Source: a virus. From it: a stretch of 35,053 nt of DNA. Of the stretch, positions 28,578-35,053 are shown piece after piece. Every line of letters starts with the position of its first letter. The stretch's first letter is position 1. Where the stretch lies: positions 1 through 35,053 of IMG/VR virus record IMGVR_UViG_3300043395_000447, one strand, 5' to 3'. A model generated the notes under the pieces. The model made no database searches and was not told the origin of the DNA. It saw only the letters and a list, made by a program, of their open reading frames with translations. The position numbers and the translations under genes were made by a program.

Positions 28578-30542
28578 ATGGCTGCGACAGAGCAAAAGAA
28601 AAGCTACGAAGTAGTCAAGAACTTCAAAGGTGTTAACACCAAGGCTAATCGCACGGCTATTGATAAGGATGAGTTTGCATGGCTGGAAAATGCCATGCCT
28701 ATTGGTTACGCTAACCTCAAGATCATGCCGACGTACAGCAACATCAGCGTTGCGTTCGGCAATACCGTTTCTACTCTTGCTGCTTGCAATCTGAATATTG
28801 TTGATTATGTTTTGGCATTTGAAGAAGATGGCAGGGCAGAATCGGTCAGGATAGATACCAATACCAAGGCAAATGTAGCAGTAGCTGGCACGTTTTCCAA
28901 CACGGGAATTAACATAACGCAGTGGAAAGACAACATTGTTCTTATCGGTGATCCCAACAACGGTGTTTATTCTTGGGATGGCACAAACCTGGTTTCTATT
29001 GGCTCTGTTGGCTCTATTGCGATTACCAATGGTGGCAGCGGTTATACCAGCACTCCTGCGGTGGTTATTTCAGCGCCTAACCAAACAGGCGGCATCCAGG
29101 CTACGGCTCAAGCGACGGTTACTGCTAATGCGGTATCGACTATCACGCTAACAGAAGCCGGATCTGGTTATACCTCCCCGCCGACTGTCACGATCACGGG
29201 CGGTGGCGGCACAAATGCTACGGCTATTGCCAGCCTGGTGACCTTTAAAAAAGGCACAGTTGCAGTCAATGTGACTAACGGCGGCACAGGTTATACCAAC
29301 GCAGCCAACACGGTAGTGACAATCTCCGGTGGTGGCGGTACAAATGCGGCAGGTACGGCAATCTTGTCAGGCGGTCAGATTTCTCGCGTCATCATGACTA
29401 ACCCTGGCACTGGCTATACCAATACCGCCAATATCACAGTAACGATCACAGGCGGGGGTGGTTCTAATGCGACAGCCAATGCGGTCATTACCACCGAATC
29501 AGTTTCCGGCATTCAGACGTTTTCTGGACGCAACTGGGTGGCTCAGGGAAGGACTGTGTATTACTCTGCTGCTGGCAGCTACAGCGACTTTACAAGCGTT
29601 TCTGCTGGTTCGATTACTCTGACCGATACAACGCTGCACAGCAATATTGTTCAGTTGTTGTCTGCCAATAACTTCCTGTACATCTTTGGTCAGGACAGTA
29701 TCAACGTCTTCTCTGATGTCAGGGTATCAACGGCTGGCACGACGTTATTCACAAATACCAACGTAAGCGCGTCAGTGGGTACTCGCTTACCTTATGCCAT
29801 CTTCCCGTATTTCCGTTCTGTGTTATTCATGAATGAGTACGGTGTGTACGCGCTTGTCGGTTCTACGACCTCCAAGTTATCGGATGCGCTGGATGGCGTA
29901 TTCCCCAATATTGACTTCACGACTGCCAAGGTAACGGCAGGTCAGGTGCTGCTAAACAATATCCTGTGTGCGGCGTTTAATATTCGCTACAACGACAGCG
30001 GAACGTATCGCTATATCCAGGCAGTCTTTTTTGAGAAGAAGTGGTTTTTCACAAACCAAGGATCTGATCTTGCCTTGCTGGTGTCTATCCCTACGGGCGG
30101 CAAAATTAAGATGTATGGCACGAACGGAACCAATTTCAACCTGCTGTACAACGATACGACTGCCGCAGTGCCTAGCATTATCCAAACGGCACTAGACCCA
30201 ATGACTGACCCCATCAGGACGAAGCAAGCCCTAAAGATTGGTATTGAAGCAACTATTGCTGGTGGTGGTTTGTTGGATACAACGATAGACAGCGAAACGG
30301 GTTCTAGCCCTGTCTACAATCTTGGCAATTATGTTAATTGGTTGAATAATTACGGAAGTGCTATTCCGTGGAAAAATAATGTCAACGCGACAATCCAATG
30401 GTATGGCGGTCAAGGATATGTGTTGTACAAGACTGACGCGCAACAATGGGGTAAATATCTCGGAATGACCGTAACGTCCAACTCAGCGGCGATGATTATT
30501 AACGGTTTTGAATACGAACACGAATTGAGAGTGAGGTTCTAA
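28578..30542 (+). CDS. P22 gp10-like tail-hub/DNA stabilisation protein with inserted GxGYT repeats
   Basis: The 654-residue protein starts VKNFKGVNTKANRTAIDKDEFAWLENAMP, the typical opening of gp10-like hub proteins, and continues with propeller-like strands (QWKDNIVLIGDPNNGVYSWDGT, SGRNWVAQGRTVYYSAAGSY). Between them, at about residues 148-305, four imperfect repeats carry GSGYT or GTGYT followed by TVTITGGGG. This insert is absent from P22 gp10 as I know it. It probably projects from the hub. The gene follows the adaptor by two bases. Confidence 0.75.
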   Translation: MAATEQKKSYEVVKNFKGVNTKANRTAIDKDEFAWLENAMPIGYANLKIMPTYSNISVAFGNTVSTLAACNLNIVDYVLAFEEDGRAESVRIDTNTKANVAVAGTFSNTGINITQWKDNIVLIGDPNNGVYSWDGTNLVSIGSVGSIAITNGGSGYTSTPAVVISAPNQTGGIQATAQATVTANAVSTITLTEAGSGYTSPPTVTITGGGGTNATAIASLVTFKKGTVAVNVTNGGTGYTNAANTVVTISGGGGTNAAGTAILSGGQISRVIMTNPGTGYTNTANITVTITGGGGSNATANAVITTESVSGIQTFSGRNWVAQGRTVYYSAAGSYSDFTSVSAGSITLTDTTLHSNIVQLLSANNFLYIFGQDSINVFSDVRVSTAGTTLFTNTNVSASVGTRLPYAIFPYFRSVLFMNEYGVYALVGSTTSKLSDALDGVFPNIDFTTAKVTAGQVLLNNILCAAFNIRYNDSGTYRYIQAVFFEKKWFFTNQGSDLALLVSIPTGGKIKMYGTNGTNFNLLYNDTTAAVPSIIQTALDPMTDPIRTKQALKIGIEATIAGGGLLDTTIDSETGSSPVYNLGNYVNWLNNYGSAIPWKNNVNATIQWYGGQGYVLYKTDAQQWGKYLGMTVTSNSAAMIINGFEYEHELRVRF

Positions 30543-31226
30543 ATGCCAGTACCTAATATATTTGCTAACGTCACAACGTCTATCCCGCTATCGCAACTGG
30601 ATAACAACTTTGCTACGCCGATAACGATTGGTAATACCTCTGTTCAGCTTGGTAATACGGTCACAACGCTAAACAACATGACGATGGCAAACGTGACCAT
30701 TAGCAGTGTTGCTACCGCGATTACGCCAGCCCAGGGTGGTACAGGTCTAACGGCAGTCGGCACTGCTGGCAATGTCCTGACCTCTAACGGTACTGCATGG
30801 GTGTCGCAAGCGGCGGGAAGTAGCGGATTCCCGATTACGCTAGGCAATACGTCGATTGCAGCCAGCAGCACGACAACCTCCGTCGGAAATTTGACACTTA
30901 CTTTGCCGACGGTGACCAACTATACGGAAACCCTGTATTCGGCTACCGGCAACACCAGCGTTAACTTGTCGAATGGCACACTGCAACTGATTACAACTAG
31001 CGGCTCGACTACCGTTACTTTGCCATCTTCTGTGTCGGGCAAGAGTTTTACGATTATTGTGAAGTACGCAAGTACAGATGCGTTGTCTTGGGCGGGTGGT
31101 TCTACGCTGAAATGGCCTAACGGCACAACGCCAACTGCAACCAGTGTTGCCAATAAGTTTGACATCTTCTCGTTCTTCCAAGACGGAACGAACACTTACG
31201 GCATCGTCAACGGGCAGAACTACTAA
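30543..31226 (+). CDS. Tail fibre protein, 227 aa
   Basis: The N-terminus (FANVTTSIPLSQLDNNFATPITI) is a module found at the start of many phage tail fibre proteins. It has LGNTS repeat motifs (GNTSVQLGNTVTTL and TLGNTSIAASSTTTSVGNL) and an SNGTAWVSQ loop. The C-terminal part is a beta domain (STTVTLPSSVSGKSFTIIVKYAS, then FDIFSFFQDGTNTYGIV). It starts directly after the hub gene. It probably links the tail hub to the larger fibre downstream. Confidence 0.75.
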   Translation: MPVPNIFANVTTSIPLSQLDNNFATPITIGNTSVQLGNTVTTLNNMTMANVTISSVATAITPAQGGTGLTAVGTAGNVLTSNGTAWVSQAAGSSGFPITLGNTSIAASSTTTSVGNLTLTLPTVTNYTETLYSATGNTSVNLSNGTLQLITTSGSTTVTLPSSVSGKSFTIIVKYASTDALSWAGGSTLKWPNGTTPTATSVANKFDIFSFFQDGTNTYGIVNGQNY

Positions 31227-33622
31227 TGTTTAGCGCATCTAAATCCGGTCAGTACCAGGGCTACCAGATCAGCCGTTCTGTGCGGCTGCGGTCTAGTGCG
31301 TCTGCGTATTTCAATAGAACGCTGACAACCCCAACAAATAACAGAATTTTTACTTGGAGTGGTTGGGTAAAAATTGGCGCGATTCCGTCATCGCGAGAAG
31401 GTATCTTTGTTGCGGTTAATGCCCCAGGAAACACTTTTTTCGGACTTGAATTTAATCCGTCTGCTGGATTAACGCTCTATGACTCAAATTCAAGTCCAAC
31501 ATCGGCACTTGTAACGACACAAGTATTTCGCGACCCGTCTTCGTGGTATCACATTGTTTTGGGTGTAGACACAACACAAGCTACCGCATCAAATAGATAT
31601 AAACTTTATGTAAACGGTTCTCAGATTACGTCATTTTCTACGACCGCATACGCCGCGCAAAACTCTACGCCGTATATGAACAGCGCAGTCGCGCACTCGA
31701 TTGGATCTTGGCAACCATCGGTTGGACTTTATTTTGACGGCTACATGACCGAGATTAACTTCATCGACGGTCAAGCACTGACTCCATCGTCGTTTGGTGC
31801 GTACAACGCTTATGGCGTATGGTCACCTTTGAAGTACAACGGTACTTATGGCACTAACGGTTTCTACCTGAACTTTTCTGATAACAGTGGTGCTACTGCC
31901 ACGACTATCGGTAAGGACAGCTCGGGTAACGGCAACAACTGGACACCTAACAACATCAGCGTGACTGCTGGTGTGACGTATGACTCGATGCTGGATGTGC
32001 CGACACAGTGGGGTGATGGCGGGAATAACAGGGGTAATTACGCAATTTTTAATCCGTTAGATAAAGGCGGGGATTTTACTTTATCAAATGCTAATTTGAC
32101 ATTTACCGGATCAGCTTCTGCTTCTGGATGGCGAGCTTGCAGAGCTTCGATTGGCATAACAAGTGGTAAATGGCGTTACAGCATATACGGAACTGTTGGA
32201 ACATCTGCGCGTGTAAACTTTGGCATTGGAAAATCAACTACAGATGTATCAAGTTATTTTTCATCACAAAACATAGGCATACAATATGCCCCGTATGACG
32301 CTTTAATTTATGTTGATGGAACAAGCTCTACTTTTCCAAGCGGAGGAACAACATATCGATCAACATACACATTTGATGTTCTTATTGATGCGGACAATAA
32401 AAAGATATGGTTTGCTGTTGATGGAACAGTATTAAATAGCGGCAATCCAGATACAGGGGCAAATCCAGCAGCCACATGGACACACACCGATCCAATCTTT
32501 CCTATTGCTCAAGTTTATGGGGGAACGTGGAGCGCAGATTTTGGTCAACAACCATTTACCAATACCATTTCGACGGCAACAAACTTTAAAGCACTGAACA
32601 CGTTTAACTTGCCGCAGCCTACAATCCCTAAAGGTAATTTGTATATGGATGCGACGTTATACACAGCAAATGCTTCATCGCAAACGATTAGCTCGCTTCA
32701 ATTTCAACCTGATTTTTTATGGATTAAATCACGCAGTGGTGCGTACAGCAACATCCTTCAGAACTCAGTTACAGGCCCGACTTACGAATTATTTTCAAAT
32801 TTGACTAACGCAGAATTCAACTCTGCGGATAGAGTATTGTCGTTTACTTCTAACGGCTGGACGATGGGCGCTGATGCCGCTTATGGGGTAAACGCTCCAA
32901 ACGGCTCAACACAAGTAGCATGGTCTTGGAAAGCAAGCGGCACAACTGTAACCAACACATCTGGTTCTATAACATCAACAGTAAGCGTTAATCCTACGGC
33001 TGGATTTAGCGTTGTGACGATGACATATTCATCTGTTGCAGGAACAGTTGGTCATGGTCTTGGTGTTGCTCCGCAAATGATTATTGTCAAGCGTAGAGAT
33101 TCAACAGGTGATTGGTATGTTGCTCATACTGGTCTAACCAATATGAGTGGCTATTACATAGTGCTCAACACAACAGCGGCACAGGGCGCTGCAAGTTGGG
33201 GAGGTTCACCAACATCAACCGTGTTTTACATGAGCAACAGCATTTTTGCTTCAGGCAATTATGTTGCCTACTGTTTTGCCCCTGTTGCAGGCTTCTCCAA
33301 GTTCGGCAGCTACACAGGTAATGGTTCTGCTGATGGGACTTTTGTGTTCACAGGGTTTAGGCCACGATATGTGATGGTTAAACGAACTGACTCGGCAGTT
33401 TCTTGGATAGTTATAGACACAGCTAGAAATCCATACAATGTTAGCAATTATTCGTTGTTGCCAAATAGTTCTGCCGCAGAAGTAACATCCTCAACAGAAA
33501 CAGATATTCTGTCCAATGGATTTAAGTTAAGAACAACTGATGTAAGTCTTAACGCATCAGGTGGCACATATATTTACGCCGTTTTTGCTGAAAATCCTTT
33601 CAAGTATTCACTAGCGAGGTAA
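31226..33622 (+). CDS. Large modular tail fibre, LamG-like + SPRY-like + DUF7483-like
   Basis: The 798-residue protein is modular. Residues about 30-190 form a concanavalin/LamG-like domain (RIFTWSGWVKIG, SSWYHIVLGVD, KLYVNGSQITSF). Residues about 270-450 form a SPRY-like domain (GITSGKWRYSIYG, DADNKKIWFAVDGTVLNSGNPDTG). Residues about 470-798 carry repeated blocks of the DUF7483 type (FQPDFLWIKSRSG, GTVGHGLGVAPQMIIVKRR, FVFTGFRPRYVMVKRTD). Such proteins are candidate receptor-binding proteins. Codon use changes in blocks along the gene, suggesting mosaic exchange. The start overlaps the upstream stop (TAATG). Confidence 0.8.
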   Translation: MFSASKSGQYQGYQISRSVRLRSSASAYFNRTLTTPTNNRIFTWSGWVKIGAIPSSREGIFVAVNAPGNTFFGLEFNPSAGLTLYDSNSSPTSALVTTQVFRDPSSWYHIVLGVDTTQATASNRYKLYVNGSQITSFSTTAYAAQNSTPYMNSAVAHSIGSWQPSVGLYFDGYMTEINFIDGQALTPSSFGAYNAYGVWSPLKYNGTYGTNGFYLNFSDNSGATATTIGKDSSGNGNNWTPNNISVTAGVTYDSMLDVPTQWGDGGNNRGNYAIFNPLDKGGDFTLSNANLTFTGSASASGWRACRASIGITSGKWRYSIYGTVGTSARVNFGIGKSTTDVSSYFSSQNIGIQYAPYDALIYVDGTSSTFPSGGTTYRSTYTFDVLIDADNKKIWFAVDGTVLNSGNPDTGANPAATWTHTDPIFPIAQVYGGTWSADFGQQPFTNTISTATNFKALNTFNLPQPTIPKGNLYMDATLYTANASSQTISSLQFQPDFLWIKSRSGAYSNILQNSVTGPTYELFSNLTNAEFNSADRVLSFTSNGWTMGADAAYGVNAPNGSTQVAWSWKASGTTVTNTSGSITSTVSVNPTAGFSVVTMTYSSVAGTVGHGLGVAPQMIIVKRRDSTGDWYVAHTGLTNMSGYYIVLNTTAAQGAASWGGSPTSTVFYMSNSIFASGNYVAYCFAPVAGFSKFGSYTGNGSADGTFVFTGFRPRYVMVKRTDSAVSWIVIDTARNPYNVSNYSLLPNSSAAEVTSSTETDILSNGFKLRTTDVSLNASGGTYIYAVFAENPFKYSLAR

Positions 33623-33625
33623 CCA

Positions 33626-34159
33626 ATGTTTGCAATAGTTCAAAATGGTCAGATTATGTTGCTAGTGCAAGCTGGCACACCTTTCACTTGGAATGGCGTA
33701 GATTATCCAGCCAACTGGTGCAACCTCTCCTCGCCTGAAGATAAAGCAGCTATCGGCATGGTAGATGTGGTTTACGGTCAGCAGCCTAGTGACCAATACT
33801 ACTGGGTGACAGAAGATGCGCCCGTCTACAACGCCAAGACTAACCAAGTAGACATCAACTTCACGGCAACGCCTAAAGACCTGACCAGCGTCAAAACCAA
33901 CGCTATCAACCAAATCAACGGCACAGCCTATTCCCTGCTATTCCCAACCGATTGGATGGTGGTCAAGGCGGTGGAAACTAGCACGACAGTTCCTGCGGCT
34001 TGGAATACCTGGCGGCAGTCTGTACGTAATACGGCAACAACGGCGGTCAATGCGGTAGAAGGCGCAACCAATGTGGATGGTGTGGCTGCGGCGGTATCTG
34101 CGATAGTCTGGCCTAAAGATCCTGACCAACTGGCTTTGGAGGCTGCAAATGGGGCTTAA
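33626..34159 (+). CDS. Tail-fibre-associated protein, 177 aa
   Basis: The product has an N-terminal beta part (MFAIVQNGQIMLLVQAGTPF, then TWNGVDYPANWCNLSSPEDK) and a C-terminal part SLLFPTDWMVVKAVETSTTVPAAWNTWRQSVRN followed by a helical region. The LLxxTDWMVxxxxE and WxxWRQxVR pattern recurs in phage fibre-assembly or fibre-tip proteins (DUF4376-like context). It overlaps the next gene by 11 bases. A fibre chaperone or a minor fibre component is plausible. Confidence 0.65.
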   Translation: MFAIVQNGQIMLLVQAGTPFTWNGVDYPANWCNLSSPEDKAAIGMVDVVYGQQPSDQYYWVTEDAPVYNAKTNQVDINFTATPKDLTSVKTNAINQINGTAYSLLFPTDWMVVKAVETSTTVPAAWNTWRQSVRNTATTAVNAVEGATNVDGVAAAVSAIVWPKDPDQLALEAANGA

Positions 34160-34478
34160 TGCTTTTACCAAGACGGGCAATACCGTCACCTTCACAGCGG
34201 CTGGAACGGCTCCTACGCCCGTCCAATGCGCTTCTACGACCTTGGGTGGCAACCAGTACCGGATCATCAATGCGGGTACGGTAACGGTGTTTCTGGGATA
34301 CGGCTCATCGGCTTCTGACGCAACCAACAATGCGGTTCAGGTTACCAGTAGCCAGACCGCTTTCCCGCTGTTGCCAAACACAGATGAGATTTTGACATTT
34401 GTACCGAATGCTTACTTTACTGGCGTAACAGCATCGGGCACGGCAGTAATTTACATCACGCCAGGCGATGGCCTCTAA
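34149..34478 (+). CDS. Small beta-rich tail-associated protein, paralogue of the protein at 8119
   Basis: The 109-residue product aligns end to end with the protein at 8119-8445 (GNTVTFTAA, PTPVQ, QYRI, YFTG.TASGTAV, GDG). It overlaps the preceding gene by 11 bases and precedes the tail fibre gene at 34488, as its paralogue precedes the C1q-like gene. It may be an attachment module for the adjacent adhesin. That role is inferred from the duplicated arrangement. Confidence 0.75.
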   Translation: MGLNAFTKTGNTVTFTAAGTAPTPVQCASTTLGGNQYRIINAGTVTVFLGYGSSASDATNNAVQVTSSQTAFPLLPNTDEILTFVPNAYFTGVTASGTAVIYITPGDGL

Positions 34479-34487
34479 GGAGTAATC

Positions 34488-35053
34488 ATGCTGAAGGTAG
34501 CGGGAAGTTCATTAGGCGGGGCTGGAGGGCTGGCTTACCAAGGCTCTTGGAACGCTAGCGCAAACCTGCCTCCGCTGGCCTCTGGCGTGGGTACAAACGG
34601 CTATTACTACGTTGTCAGCGTCGCTGGATCGACAAACCTAGATGGCATCACAGATTGGCAGGTAGGCGATTGGGCGATCTTTAACGGCACAGCATGGCAA
34701 AAGATTGACCAGACCAATACGGTCACCTCCGTCAACGGTCAGACCGGCGCAGTAGTCCTGACCGTCGCTAATATTGCTGGTGCAGTGCCTAACACGGTCA
34801 ATGTACTGGCTGGCACGGGTATGTCCGGCGGTGGTGCGCTGACCGGCAACGTAACCCTGAACCTGGCTAATACGGCAGTCACAGCGGCTACCTACGGCAA
34901 TGCTTCTACCGTTGCTCAAGTCACTGTTGACGCTCAAGGCCGGATAACTAACGCTGCCAACGTATCTATTTCTATTGCATCTGGGAATGTCACTGGCCTT
35001 GGCACGATGGCTACCCAGAACGCCAATGCGGTCACCATTACTGGCGGCAACAT
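34488..35053 (+). CDS. Tail fibre protein, 5' part (continues at base 287 across the junction)
   Basis: ATG 34488 follows AAGGAG. The product begins MLKVAGSSLGGAGGLAYQGS, then the common fibre N-terminal module TNGYYYVVSVAG, WQVGDWAIFNGTAWQKID and SVNGQTGAVVLT, then GTGMSGGGALTGN repeats. The frame is open at the window edge. If 35053 is joined to 287, it closes into one ORF of 298 codons plus stop, ending at 617. This in-frame closure is the main support for a circular genome. Confidence 0.88.
   Translation, partial: MLKVAGSSLGGAGGLAYQGSWNASANLPPLASGVGTNGYYYVVSVAGSTNLDGITDWQVGDWAIFNGTAWQKIDQTNTVTSVNGQTGAVVLTVANIAGAVPNTVNVLAGTGMSGGGALTGNVTLNLANTAVTAATYGNASTVAQVTVDAQGRITNAANVSISIASGNVTGLGTMATQNANAVTITGGN
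34768..35053. repeat. Terminal overlap copy B (matches 1-286)
   Basis: It is gap-free with bases 1-286. The last 127 bases are exact; the first 159 differ at 11 positions, 10 of them synonymous. The length of the exact part equals a commonly used assembly k-mer, which suggests an assembly-graph overlap. Confidence 0.9.

Noticed and set aside
1-35053. Direct terminal repeats as in T7-like phages
   Set aside because: The terminal copies are not identical over the whole overlap and lie inside a fibre coding region; an assembly overlap is simpler.
1-35053. Temperate phage signs (integrase, attP, immunity region)
   Set aside because: No integrase or excisionase pattern was seen and the single XRE regulator is operon-distal; palindromes at 17.3-17.4 kb alone do not support an attachment site.
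1-35053. tRNA genes, CRISPR arrays, insertion sequences, diversity-generating retroelement
   Set aside because: No cloverleaf-like segments, spaced repeats, transposase or reverse transcriptase patterns were recognised by eye; a tRNA scan would be decisive.

Overview
The window reads as a nearly complete, probably circularly closing genome of a short-tailed (podovirus-like) tailed phage of a Gram-negative, most likely proteobacterial host. It has a large terminase, portal, coat, P22-like adaptor and stabilisation/tail-hub proteins, a run of large internal (ejection-type) virion proteins, several tail-fibre proteins and a holin/endolysin pair. I see no tape measure, tail sheath, major tail tube, integrase, RNA polymerase or transposase. 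Genes are packed tightly with many ATGA, GTGA and TAATG overlaps, and most have clear Shine-Dalgarno sequences. Host assignment is inference; several small proteins resemble families I associate with phages of freshwater or marine proteobacteria.

Layout. A rightward block starts at about 17.68 kb and runs through packaging (terminase at 18.9-20.7 kb, portal at 22.3-23.9 kb), a cluster of very small basic proteins (23.9-25.0 kb), scaffold-like and coat genes (25.0-26.6 kb), head completion and tail hub (26.6-30.5 kb) and tail fibres (30.5-35.05 kb). It continues across the window ends into 1-617, then internal virion proteins (1.5-7.5 kb), a second tail-protein cassette (8.1-9.0 kb) and lysis (9.0-9.6 kb), ending at 9.93 kb. 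The last 286 bases align without gaps to bases 1-286: the final 127 are identical and the first 159 differ at 11 positions, 10 of them silent. Reading from 35053 into 287 completes one in-frame 298-codon fibre gene. This fits a circular assembly closing on a strain-variant repeat.

A leftward block runs from 17.05 kb down to 9.89 kb and looks early. It starts with a small membrane protein and an ArdC-type antirestriction protein, then several micro-genes with terminator-like hairpins. A 348-base AT-rich region follows, carrying a perfect tandem 12-mer with two consensus DnaA boxes (candidate origin). Next come small proteins, a YqaJ-type exonuclease, RecT, an SSB-tipped protein, a PD-(D/E)XK-like nuclease, an HTH protein, a glycosyltransferase and an XRE regulator. 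The regulator ends by overlapping a 31-residue membrane ORF that runs antisense into the end of the rightward block.

How it works together. No polymerase, primase, helicase or initiator is visible, so replication probably relies on host machinery, perhaps recruited through DnaA boxes, plus the phage's own recombination set. Between the two divergent blocks (17.05-17.68 kb) there is an AT-rich region with repeats, then three consecutive hairpins ending in a strong intrinsic terminator just before the first rightward gene. No rightward gene lies upstream of it for 7.6 kb, so it suggests a small RNA or antitermination control of late genes.
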